Assembly: GCA_964492335.1 (NCBI GenBank)
Contig: CAZBJX010000014.1
Location: 1-52,561 of the forward strand
Direction of reading: 5' to 3'
Origin: JAFGCL01 sp964492335
GTDB lineage: Bacteria > Chloroflexota > Dehalococcoidia > UBA2247 > RBG-13-53-26
Length of the DNA: 52,561 nt
The notes below the pieces were generated by a model. The model made no database searches and was not told the origin of the DNA. It saw only the letters and a list, made by a program, of their open reading frames with translations. Positions within the stretch are counted from its first letter, which is position 1, and each line of letters begins with the position of its first letter. Positions 1-7,346 of this stretch are shown here, piece by piece. The position numbers and the translations under genes were made by a program.

Positions 1-2
1 CC

Positions 3-818
3 TCAGAAGCGCAGCGGCGCCTGGCCCTGGACCAGCTTCAGGAACTGGCCGTGGAGGGGCTCGTTGGCGGCCGCGATCACCCGGGTATCGATGGTGGCCG
101 GCCGGCCCTCCCAGTCGGTGATCACGCCGCCGGACTCCCGCACCAGGATGATGGCCGCCGCCACGTCCCAGGGATAGAGCAGGGGGTGGATGTAGGCGTC
201 CAGCCGCCCGCAGGCCACGTAGGTCAGGCCCAGCGCCGCCGACCCGATCAGCCTCAGGCCGCCGATGTCCGGCCAGGGCACCTTGACGAAGTCCAGCATG
301 GCCCGGCCCCTGTCCGCGTCGTAGCCCAGGTCCACCCCCAGGAAGGCCTCGGGTATCGTCTGGCGGCCGGCCACGGAGATGGGCTGGCCGTTGAGGAAGG
401 CCCCGCGCCCCTTCCGGGCGGTGAACAGCTCCTTCCGCACCGGGTCGTATACCACGCCCAGGACCGGCTCGGTGCCCAGCGCCAGGCCGATAGACACGCA
501 GACGATGGGTATGCCGTGGACGTAGTTGTTGGTGCCGTCCAGGGGGTCGATGACCCAGGTGAACTGCGAGTCCCGGGACACGGCCGGCGACTCCTCGGAG
601 ACGATGTTGAAGTCCGGGTACTCGGCCTGGAGGACCCCGATGACCGCCTTCTCCGCGGCCACGTCCACGTCCGTCACCAGGTTGGCCCGGCCCTCCTTAT
701 GCCCCAGCTTGAGCTGGCCGTGCATGTGCCTGAGGAGGAGACTGCCGGCCTCCCGGGCCGCCCGGGAAGCCGCCTCCACCGCCTCGCGGCCGCTCCTGGA
801 CAGCGGCAGGCTCACCAT
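3..818 (-). CDS. Inositol monophosphatase family protein
   Basis: 271-residue member of the Mg2+-dependent IMPase/FBPase/CysQ phosphatase fold, acting in the cytoplasm on a small phosphorylated substrate such as inositol-1-phosphate or 3'-phosphoadenosine nucleotides. The metal-binding signature is complete: the Glu pair EE at residues 75-76, DPLDGTNN at 91-98 and the C-terminal WDVAAA motif at 217-222. The start at 818 was chosen because the ATG overlaps the trpS stop by one base (TGATG), so the two genes are translationally coupled; a longer upstream frame reads only into trpS. The stop lies at the very edge of the window. The family is clear, but the substrate cannot be decided from sequence alone. 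Confidence 0.9.
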   Translation of the reverse strand: MVSLPLSRSGREAVEAASRAAREAGSLLLRHMHGQLKLGHKEGRANLVTDVDVAAEKAVIGVLQAEYPDFNIVSEESPAVSRDSQFTWVIDPLDGTNNYVHGIPIVCVSIGLALGTEPVLGVVYDPVRKELFTARKGRGAFLNGQPISVAGRQTIPEAFLGVDLGYDADRGRAMLDFVKVPWPDIGGLRLIGSAALGLTYVACGRLDAYIHPLLYPWDVAAAIILVRESGGVITDWEGRPATIDTRVIAAANEPLHGQFLKLVQGQAPLRF

Positions 819-1813
819 CAGGCGCCCTTCCGCACCAGGTTCATTCTCTCCCGGACCTCGCCCATGGTCTCCCGGGCCAGGACGCGGGCCCGCCGGGCGC
901 CCTCGGAGAGCGCCTGGTTCACGTAGTCCGGCCTGGCCTCCAGCTCCCGGCGCCTCTGGCGCAGCGGCGCCAGGGCGGCGTTCACCTCCTCGGCCAGCAG
1001 CTTCTTGCACTGCACGCAGCCCATCCGGGCGCCGCGGCACTCCTCGGGGATCCCCCTGGCTTTCTCCGGGTTGAAGGCCTCGTGGAGGTGGAAGACGTTG
1101 CAGGTATCCGGGTGCCCCGGGTCGGTCCTGCGCAGGCGGGTAGGGTCGGTGTAGGCGGTCATGATGCGCTGCCGGGTCTCCTCCTCCGTGGCCGCCAGCT
1201 CGATGTGGTTGTTGAGCTGCTTGCTCATCTTCTGGGCGCCGTCCAGCCCCACGATCATGGGGGCCAGGGTCAGCTTGGGCTGCGGCTCGGGGAAGGTGTC
1301 CCCGTACAGGCTGTTGAAGCGCCGCACTATCTCCCGGGCCAGCTCCAGATGGGGCAACTGGTCCTCGCCCACCGGCACCACCTGGGCCTTGTACAGGATA
1401 ATGTCAGCCGTCATCAGCACCGGGTAGCCCAGCAGCCCGTAGTTGACGTTGTCCGGCTGCATCTTCACCTTCTCCTTGAAGGTGGGCACCCGCATCAGCC
1501 AGCCCAGGGGGGTGGTCATGCCCAGCAGGGTGTGCAGCTCGGTCACCTCCGGCACCTCGGACTGCACGAAGAGGATGCTCCTCTCCGGGTCCAGCCCGGC
1601 CGCCAGCCAGTCCAGGATCATCTCCTGCACGTTCTGCTGCAGGACGCCCACGCCCCCGGTCCCCTGCAGGGTGGTGAGCGCGTGGATGTCCACGATGCAG
1701 TAGAGGCACTCGTACTCGGCCTGGAGGCTGACGTAGTTCTGGATGGCTCCGAGGTAGTTGCCGATATGCTGTCTGCCGGTGGGGCGGGCGCCGGAGAAAA
1801 CGCGCTTCTTCAT
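818..1813 (-). CDS. trpS: Tryptophanyl-tRNA synthetase
   Basis: 331-residue class I aminoacyl-tRNA synthetase charging tRNA-Trp. The class I signatures are visible: HIGN at residues 16-19 (HIGH variant, preceded by SGARPTGRQ) and KMSK at 195-198. The VGEDQ segment before the second motif is typical of bacterial TrpRS. Length is normal for the family. It is transcribed with the downstream phosphatase gene and has its own promoter-like extended -10 about 30 bases upstream. No T-box leader is visible before it, in contrast to the trp operon 10 kb away, so tryptophan-dependent control seems limited to biosynthesis in this window. Confidence 0.97.
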   Translation of the reverse strand: MKKRVFSGARPTGRQHIGNYLGAIQNYVSLQAEYECLYCIVDIHALTTLQGTGGVGVLQQNVQEMILDWLAAGLDPERSILFVQSEVPEVTELHTLLGMTTPLGWLMRVPTFKEKVKMQPDNVNYGLLGYPVLMTADIILYKAQVVPVGEDQLPHLELAREIVRRFNSLYGDTFPEPQPKLTLAPMIVGLDGAQKMSKQLNNHIELAATEEETRQRIMTAYTDPTRLRRTDPGHPDTCNVFHLHEAFNPEKARGIPEECRGARMGCVQCKKLLAEEVNAALAPLRQRRRELEARPDYVNQALSEGARRARVLARETMGEVRERMNLVRKGA

Positions 1814-1841
1814 CGGTAGAGATGGTCCCTCTGAGTGTCTA

Positions 1842-1850
1842 ATTATAGCA
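1842..1850 (-). promoter_or_regulatory. Extended -10 promoter of trpS
   Basis: On the minus strand the sequence reads TGCTATAAT. An ATGACC hexamer 18 bases upstream is a weak -35. The element lies about 30 bases before the trpS ATG. Confidence 0.6.
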
Positions 1851-1946
1851 CGGTGAGCGTGATGAGGTCATTTTGAGACGAATGCGCCTGCCCGGGAGAC
1901 GCCGGGGGGAGAGGCATGGGCTACAATTTGACGTCGAAGGGGCAGC

Positions 1947-2396
1947 ATGAATGTTCTTCTGGGGATTGACCGGATAGCCGAGGCCACCCCGTGGCTGGTC
2001 GAGACCAGCCCGTGGCGGGCGGAGCCTCTGGCCGTCGAGGAGACCATCCGGGGCTTCTTCGACGACTTCAACCGCATGAACTACGAGCGCTGCCTGGACC
2101 ACGTGGCCGTGAACGGCGAAACCGACAGGGGCCGGCTGATCGGCCTGCTGAGGCTGGCCCGCTACTACAGCGGCGCCATAGACATCAAGGTCGTCACCGG
2201 GGTCTCGGTCAGCGATTCCTGCGCCACCGCCATGGTCAACGCTATGGTGAGGGGCGAGGCCACCATGGAAGAAGTGGCTCTGGTCAAGACCGGCACGGGC
2301 TGGAAGCTGCTCTGGGAGGCGGCCCTGCCTCAGAGAGCGGCTGACCAGGCTTCCGGCGCCGCCACCAACGGGAGGTCAACCGGCAGGCAGCTGTGA
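1947..2396 (+). CDS. Hypothetical protein, NTF2/SnoaL-like size and pattern
   Basis: 149-residue soluble protein without signal peptide or membrane segment. An N-terminal helix region (VEETIRGFFDDFNRMNYERC, about residues 31-50) followed by alternating strands ending in GTGWKLLWE resembles small NTF2/SnoaL-type alpha+beta barrels, in which such a C-terminal 'W' strand is common; this is pattern-level inference only. The ATG at 1947 is preceded by a GAAGGGG ribosome binding site (1936-1942) and by a TACAAT -10-like hexamer at 1922-1927. It stands alone, divergent from trpS, and is followed by a perfect palindrome that may terminate it. Function unknown. Confidence 0.7.
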   Translation: MNVLLGIDRIAEATPWLVETSPWRAEPLAVEETIRGFFDDFNRMNYERCLDHVAVNGETDRGRLIGLLRLARYYSGAIDIKVVTGVSVSDSCATAMVNAMVRGEATMEEVALVKTGTGWKLLWEAALPQRAADQASGAATNGRSTGRQL

Positions 2397-2424
2397 TCGG
2401 GGCGCAGCAGTCCGGACGGACAAA

Positions 2425-2458
2425 CGGAAGCCCCTGCCTCCGGAGGCAGGGGCTTCCG
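2425..2458. terminator. 34-bp perfect palindrome, probable transcription terminator
   Basis: The two 17-base arms (2425-2441 and 2442-2458) are exact reverse complements with no spacer. There is no U-run on either strand, so it is either a Rho-independent-like hairpin without a U tract or a protein-binding palindrome. It sits about 30 bases after the stop of the preceding gene. Confidence 0.6.
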
Positions 2459-2532
2459 GCTTGCTCGGGCCAGTGGCCGCCAACCCCCCATCGTTCGAAC
2501 CGGCCGGCCCCCCCCCCGCGCACAACGCCCCC

Positions 2533-2562
2533 TTGACAGGCCCCGGGCCCGGATGCTATCAA
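2533..2562 (+). promoter_or_regulatory. Promoter of a probably leaderless small gene
   Basis: TTGACA at 2533-2538, an 18-base spacer, then TATCAA at 2557-2562 preceded by TGC (extended -10). The GTG start codon lies six bases after the -10, the position expected for a transcript beginning at the start codon. Confidence 0.6.
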
Positions 2563-2568
2563 GAGCCT

Positions 2569-2781
2569 GTGGACAAGCCCATAACCGAAAAGCAGCGCCA
2601 GCAGGCGGAATTCTGCCGCAACGAATGCCCGGTCTGCACCAAGGCCAGGGAGAAGCAGAAGGGCTTCCGGTTCTGGTTCGTCAAGAGCATCGAGGGCGGC
2701 CTCTGCCCCTACTGCAAGGCCTACGCGAAGGTCTACGGCCGCAAGGCCCACGAGCCGGCGCCGGAGTCAGCCCGGCAGTAA
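2569..2781 (+). CDS. Small cysteine-rich (zinc-ribbon-like) protein
   Basis: 70-residue protein beginning VDKPITEKQ at a GTG. The pattern FCRNECPVC followed about 26 residues later by CPYC gives C-x3-C-x2-C...C-x2-C, which suggests a structural zinc site; one ligand is spare. The rest is rich in Lys, Arg and aromatic residues, suggesting nucleic acid or protein contact. The frame extends upstream to a TTG at 2461, but that part is Pro-rich and overlaps the palindrome, whereas a good promoter places the 5' end at the GTG. There is no recognisable Shine-Dalgarno, consistent with leaderless translation. Function unknown. Confidence 0.65.
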   Translation: MDKPITEKQRQQAEFCRNECPVCTKAREKQKGFRFWFVKSIEGGLCPYCKAYAKVYGRKAHEPAPESARQ

Positions 2782-2920
2782 GCCGGTCCTCACGGTCTGG
2801 CGGAGACGGGGTCGAATGACTCACGTCAGCCTGCCCCTGCACGGACTCCAGGCACGGCATTGGCGATGAGATGTGGGGCTTGGCCCCAGTACCGTTCGGA
2901 GTACCTCGGCCAGCACGGCC

Positions 2921-4156
2921 TCATGCATCGCCGCCAGGCGCCCCGGCCCCCGGCGGCTTCAGGGCCGCAACAATGCCCGCTGACACGAGGAGGGCCCCCA
3001 CCCCCAAGGCGTAGGCGGCGGTGTAGCTGCCCGTGGCGGTGAACACGTAGCCGCCGCCGTACAGCCCGATGGCGCCGCCCACCCCGTAGGTCATCGATAC
3101 CGCCCCCACGATGCTCCCGATGCGGCGCAGCCCGAAGAGTTCCCCGGCCACGGTGGGCATGAGCGGGGCCCACCCGCCGACAACCATCCCCCACAGAAAC
3201 CCGAAGGCCAGGAACATCCAGGCGGAGCTGGCGTTGATCAGCCAGACCAGCAGGGCCGCCTGCAGGACCAGCGCCACGGCCATCACCGGCTTCCTGCCCA
3301 GCCTGTCGGAGACCGCCCCGCCCCCGACGAAGCCCACGATGTTCCCGGCGCCCAGCGCGGTGAGACAGGAGGCGGCCGTCGTCGGCGCGATCCCGGCGTC
3401 CTCCACACGGGCCACCAGGTGCCCCGTGGTCATCATCAGGGCCCCGTAGGAGAGGGCGTACATCAGGAACAGCAGCCAGAAGGCCCGGGTGCGCAGCGCC
3501 TCTCCCAGCGAGAGGCCGTCCCCGGCGGAAGCCGCTCTTCTCCGGCTGACAGCCGCCCGCTCGCCGGGGGGCAGGCCGCCGGGCGGCTCCTTCCGCAGCC
3601 ACAGGGCGGCTATCACCACCAGGCTGGTGAGCAGGCCGATGACCACGAAGGCGGTCCGCCAGCCGTGGCGGGACACCAGGTACCCGGCCAGCGGGGCCAG
3701 GACCATGGTGCCCATGGCGGTGCCGGTCTGGACGATGCCCAGCGCCAGCCCCCGGCGCCTTTCGAACCAGCGGGTCACGGTGGCGGTGGCCGGGGTGGAG
3801 GCGCAGGCCACCCCGATGCCCACCATGACGCTGTAGTAGACATAGAGCTGCCAGGGGGCGCCCAGCCGGCTGGCCAGCAGCATCCCCAGCCCGGCGAACA
3901 CGCCGCCCGCGGCCACCACCCACCTGGGCCCGCGGGTATCGGAGAGCCAGCCGGCCACGGGGAAGCAGAGGCAGGTCACCACCAGGTTGATGCTGGGCAC
4001 CAGGGAAACGGCCGCCCTGGTCCAGCCGAAGTCGTCCTGCAGCGGCTTGAGGAACACCCCGAAGCAGGTCTGAATGCCGGTGGTCATCAGGGCGATGACG
4101 ACGCAGGCGGCCAGCACCACCCAGCCGTAGTAGGGCTTCTCCCGCGCGGGGCCCAT
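2921..4156 (-). CDS. MFS transporter (OFA/MCT-like)
   Basis: 411-residue, 12-helix major facilitator. The N-terminal YYGWVVLAACVV motif before helix 1 is typical of the oxalate:formate antiporter / monocarboxylate branch, and WFERRRGLALG between helices 4 and 5 is the usual cytoplasmic loop motif. It probably moves a small organic anion across the cytoplasmic membrane; the substrate cannot be predicted. The ATG is preceded by a GGGAGAGG ribosome binding site and an extended -10. A second, distantly related MFS gene lies immediately upstream on the same strand. The 2782-2920 interval after its stop, where it converges with the small Cys-rich gene, holds nothing recognisable. Confidence 0.88.
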   Translation of the reverse strand: MGPAREKPYYGWVVLAACVVIALMTTGIQTCFGVFLKPLQDDFGWTRAAVSLVPSINLVVTCLCFPVAGWLSDTRGPRWVVAAGGVFAGLGMLLASRLGAPWQLYVYYSVMVGIGVACASTPATATVTRWFERRRGLALGIVQTGTAMGTMVLAPLAGYLVSRHGWRTAFVVIGLLTSLVVIAALWLRKEPPGGLPPGERAAVSRRRAASAGDGLSLGEALRTRAFWLLFLMYALSYGALMMTTGHLVARVEDAGIAPTTAASCLTALGAGNIVGFVGGGAVSDRLGRKPVMAVALVLQAALLVWLINASSAWMFLAFGFLWGMVVGGWAPLMPTVAGELFGLRRIGSIVGAVSMTYGVGGAIGLYGGGYVFTATGSYTAAYALGVGALLVSAGIVAALKPPGAGAPGGDA

Positions 4157-4200
4157 TCTCGCCTCTCCCGTCTCCCCCCGGCAGCGCCGGCTGTTGCCCG

Positions 4201-4209
4201 ATTATAGCA
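4201..4209 (-). promoter_or_regulatory. Extended -10 promoter of the MFS gene
   Basis: TGCTATAAT on the minus strand, about 45 bases before the ATG at 4156. No convincing -35 is seen. Confidence 0.55.
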
Positions 4210-4217
4210 CCCGGCCG

Positions 4218-5432
4218 TCAAGCGGGGCGCCGGCCCCCGGCGGGGCCGGTCTCCACAATCAGCAGCCCCGCAATGAACAGCAGCAGCGGGAAGAGGCAGG
4301 TCACCAGCAAGGCATTCTGCAGGCCGATGACATTGGCGGCGTAGCCTGCCAGGAGCGGGCCCAGCCCGGACCCGGCGGTGAAGACGCTCATCACGAAGGC
4401 GGTGGCCAGCACCACCTCCCGGGGCTTGACGCTGGGCAGCTCGTAGGGGATGGTCATCAGCACCGGGAAGTAGAGCTCGGCCAGGCCCCAGACGAACCAC
4501 AGCACGGCCAGCGGGACGAACGAGCGCGAGTAGAGGACGCCCACGGTGCACAGCGGCAGCATCAGCCCCGACAGCCGGATCAGCGGCTTGCGGCGGCCCA
4601 GCCTCATGGCCGCCAGGCCCCCGATCACGGAGCCGGCGGCGTAGCCGAAATGCGAAAGCCCCTCGCAGAAGCTGGCCTTCTGCAGCGTGATGAAGCCTTG
4701 TTCCACGGCGTAGGTGGGCCAGAGGGTCTCCATGGCGCCCCAGCAGAGCATGTCGCCGGTGACGCCGATGCCCAGCAGCCACAGGGTCTTATTGGTCAGC
4801 ACCACCCGCAGCGCCCCCGGCTCCTGGGGCTGCTCCACGAACCCCGAGCCGGGATTCTCGCGGGCCAGGAGCATCCAGGCCAGGGCCAGCACGGCGGTGA
4901 TGGCGGCGAAGAGGTGGAAGGCGTTGCGCCAGCCGTCCAGGGCCTCCATCAGGTCGCCCATGAAGAAGACCACCACGCCGCCGGCCAGGCCCATGCCCAC
5001 GCTGAGGACGCCGTTGACCAGCGGGATCTTCTCCTGGGGGAACCACTGCTGGATGAGGACAGGCCGGGCGGCCAAGCGCGCCAGGCCGATGGCCAGGTAG
5101 GCCACGCGGAAGACCAGCAGCAGCCAGTAGTTGGGGGCCAGGCCCTGGGCGACCAGCATGGGGGCCGCCAGGAGAGAGGACCAGGTCACCAGCGCCTTGG
5201 GGCTGTAGCGGGAGAGCCGGAAGGCCACCGGTATGGACAGCAGCCCGCTCACCTCCCAGTTGACCGCGCCCAGCCAGCTGGACTGGCCCAGGGTCATGTC
5301 CAGGTCCCTGGCGATCAGCGGCAGCATGATGCCCAGGGCGAAGGTGACGCCCATGATGGCGGAGTCGATGGCCAGGAAGGCCCCGATCACCACCCAGCCG
5401 TAGTTGAAGCCCTTCGTGTTGGGTGGACTCAT
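4218..5432 (-). CDS. MFS transporter
   Basis: 404-residue major facilitator with about 12 hydrophobic segments and the FNYGWVVIGAF start seen in OFA/MCT-type carriers. The loop between helices 2 and 3 carries SRYSPKALV in place of the canonical GxLaDrxGrkx motif, so it is a divergent member; the second half keeps RLGRRKPL. It lies 61 bases upstream of the other MFS gene on the same strand, so they may be co-transcribed, although the downstream gene also has a promoter of its own. GC content is that of the bulk genome, so it lies outside the low-GC cassette that begins just beyond 5500. Substrate unknown. Confidence 0.85.
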   Translation of the reverse strand: MSPPNTKGFNYGWVVIGAFLAIDSAIMGVTFALGIMLPLIARDLDMTLGQSSWLGAVNWEVSGLLSIPVAFRLSRYSPKALVTWSSLLAAPMLVAQGLAPNYWLLLVFRVAYLAIGLARLAARPVLIQQWFPQEKIPLVNGVLSVGMGLAGGVVVFFMGDLMEALDGWRNAFHLFAAITAVLALAWMLLARENPGSGFVEQPQEPGALRVVLTNKTLWLLGIGVTGDMLCWGAMETLWPTYAVEQGFITLQKASFCEGLSHFGYAAGSVIGGLAAMRLGRRKPLIRLSGLMLPLCTVGVLYSRSFVPLAVLWFVWGLAELYFPVLMTIPYELPSVKPREVVLATAFVMSVFTAGSGLGPLLAGYAANVIGLQNALLVTCLFPLLLFIAGLLIVETGPAGGRRPA

Positions 5433-5509
5433 GGCGCGATGTCCCCATGCGGGCCCGGCGCCCGGTCACGGGGCATTGGGGATATGGTAGTCGCCGGCGG
5501 ACGAGGGCG

Positions 5510-6412
5510 TCAATGCACGTCCTTGCGCTCGAAGGCCTGCCAGGCGACGAGGAGGGCGAGGGCGGAGAGGGAGAGGATGAGGGCTGCGGACACTAGCGGA
5601 TGGACGTGGCCGCAAGTCCGCACGGGGTTGAGGTACAGCCCATCAGGCTGAGTCACTATGTACCGGAAGCCGAACCAGCCGGAGAATTGCGGGATGATCT
5701 CCCCGCCGCTGGCCTGGGCCCAGAAGGGCACGAAGGCGTTCTGCAGGTGATAGGAGAGGTCCACGTAGTACAGATCGTAACGCATGTAGAACCCACCGTC
5801 CGCGGGCATCACGGAGCGGATCAGAGGGCCAACCAGGAAGCAAGCCATCACCATTAGCGACATCACTACCATGATCACCACCAGATTCCTGGTTATGGAC
5901 GACAGAGCCATGGCAACGGTCGCGAAGAGGCAAATCGTCAACACAGAGTACAGGAGTAGCCAGGAGACAGCCTTGAGGAAGGAGATCAGTGCTGTTTCAT
6001 CCAGACGAAGTACGAAGCACGATCCCAATGCCAGCAGAGCAAGCAGGATTGCCTCCAACAAGACCGTCCTTGCTAACAGAGCTGCCAGTTTTCCCAAGAG
6101 TACGTCCCGCCGCCTAATCGGCTTGCTAGTCAGAACAAGCAGAGTACCATCGTTCTCCTCCTTGGCGACAGACTCAGCCGCACCGCATGACACTAGCATG
6201 GCGATGAAGAAACCGGACAGTATGAAATAGGCGAGGAGCAGGAGTTGGCTTGTGGTGAAGTAGGTCCGCATTTGGAGTGAAGCCTGATCTTCTCCGCAAG
6301 CCATCCAGACACTCCCCACCATGAACACGGTCACCACCAGAACCGTCAAGAGAGTGGTCTTCCACCCGGTCAGATCGGTCAGGGTCTTCTCGAACACACA
6401 GCGGAAGCCCAT
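5510..6412 (-). CDS. ABC-2 type transporter permease of the ECF/FG-GAP cassette
   Basis: 300-residue membrane protein with six hydrophobic segments (near residues 16-36, 57-77, 99-129, 141-165, 173-194 and 270-290). The cytoplasmic segment KEENDGTLLVLTSKPIRRRDVLLGK is the conserved ABC-2/NatB-type coupling region (EExxGTlxlLlskPisR). It is expected to form an exporter with the ATPase encoded just upstream. ATG 6412 was chosen: it lies one base after the ATPase stop and has a GGGAGGG ribosome binding site, while an upstream start at 6448 would overlap the ATPase by 35 bases. Last gene of a four-gene, lower-GC cassette; the substrate could be a lipid, peptide or ion. Confidence 0.85.
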   Translation of the reverse strand: MGFRCVFEKTLTDLTGWKTTLLTVLVVTVFMVGSVWMACGEDQASLQMRTYFTTSQLLLLAYFILSGFFIAMLVSCGAAESVAKEENDGTLLVLTSKPIRRRDVLLGKLAALLARTVLLEAILLALLALGSCFVLRLDETALISFLKAVSWLLLYSVLTICLFATVAMALSSITRNLVVIMVVMSLMVMACFLVGPLIRSVMPADGGFYMRYDLYYVDLSYHLQNAFVPFWAQASGGEIIPQFSGWFGFRYIVTQPDGLYLNPVRTCGHVHPLVSAALILSLSALALLVAWQAFERKDVH

Positions 6413-6413
6413 G

Positions 6414-7346
6414 CTAGCAGTCCCTCCCCATAGTCCTACGGTAGACATCCTGTAGGCTCGCCTGTTCCTTGCCGAAGTACTCGATGTCGGCGCCCGTCTG
6501 AGTTACAGCCTCTATGACTTTGGCCTGCAACAGGACGAAGTCCGGGCTGGTCAGGTGTATAGTGCCTTCATCATCAACGAATATCTCCTGCACGCAATCC
6601 TTATCCTGCAAAGCTTGAAGGACCGCCTTCCTTCTTGACACCCTGATCACATAGCGATTGGAGGTCACCTTCTGTTTCAGACTCCGCAAGCTGTCTTCTG
6701 TCACTATCCGACCGTTCTCAATCATGGTGACTGTATCCGCGAGTTGCTCCACTTCCGGCAGAATATGGCTGCTGACAAAGATCGTGATCTTCAAGTCTCG
6801 ACGAAGCTCTCTTAGCCTACCGATGAGGGACATCCTCCCATCGGGATCAAGGTGGGCAGTTGGCTCGTCGAGGACGAGCAACTCCGGCCGATGAGTCATG
6901 GCCTGTCCTAGGCTGAGCCTCTGTTTCATGCCAGCACTGAACCGGCCAACCTGCAACTTCCAGCAGTCGCCCAAACCGAACCACTCGATGATCTCTCTGG
7001 CCCGCTTCTGGGCGGTATCTGTCCTCATGCCCCCCAGTCGCGCCATGTAGACCAGGTAGTCCCAAGCAGTCATGTCTTTGTAGAAAGAAGGTTGTTCCGG
7101 AGCGAAGCCCAACGATCTCCGGGCTTCAAGAGTCCCGATGGGATGGCCATTCACGTAGCCTTCTCCTCTGGTCATCTTGATAGATCCTACGAGCATCTTC
7201 ATCGTGGTGGTCTTCCCAGCTCCATTTGGACCCACGAAGCCGTGTATTAGGCCACGGTGAACATTGAGGTCTAGTCCATCGACTGCCACGAGTCTGCCAT
7301 AGACCTTAGTGAGCCCCTTCGTCTCGATCATGAGTCCCCGATTCAT
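6414..7346 (-). CDS. ABC transporter ATPase of the ECF/FG-GAP cassette
   Basis: 310-residue nucleotide-binding subunit. Walker A GPNGAGKTT at residues 39-47, signature FSAGMKQ at 136-142 (degenerate LSGGQ, with F for L and A for G), Walker B LLVLDEP at 156-162 and the switch-His segment SSH. A C-terminal domain of about 90 residues after the core, as in CcmA/NatA/DrrA-type ATPases that pair with ABC-2 permeases. The ATG overlaps the stop of the giant propeller gene by four bases (ATGA), so the sensor-like protein and the transporter are translationally coupled. Low-GC codon usage compared with the flanking genome. Confidence 0.9.
   Translation of the reverse strand: MNRGLMIETKGLTKVYGRLVAVDGLDLNVHRGLIHGFVGPNGAGKTTTMKMLVGSIKMTRGEGYVNGHPIGTLEARRSLGFAPEQPSFYKDMTAWDYLVYMARLGGMRTDTAQKRAREIIEWFGLGDCWKLQVGRFSAGMKQRLSLGQAMTHRPELLVLDEPTAHLDPDGRMSLIGRLRELRRDLKITIFVSSHILPEVEQLADTVTMIENGRIVTEDSLRSLKQKVTSNRYVIRVSRRKAVLQALQDKDCVQEIFVDDEGTIHLTSPDFVLLQAKVIEAVTQTGADIEYFGKEQASLQDVYRRTMGRDC

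Noticed and set aside
2921..5432. The two MFS genes as fragments of one broken gene
   Set aside because: Each has about 400 residues, 12 helices and its own start motif, so both are complete.
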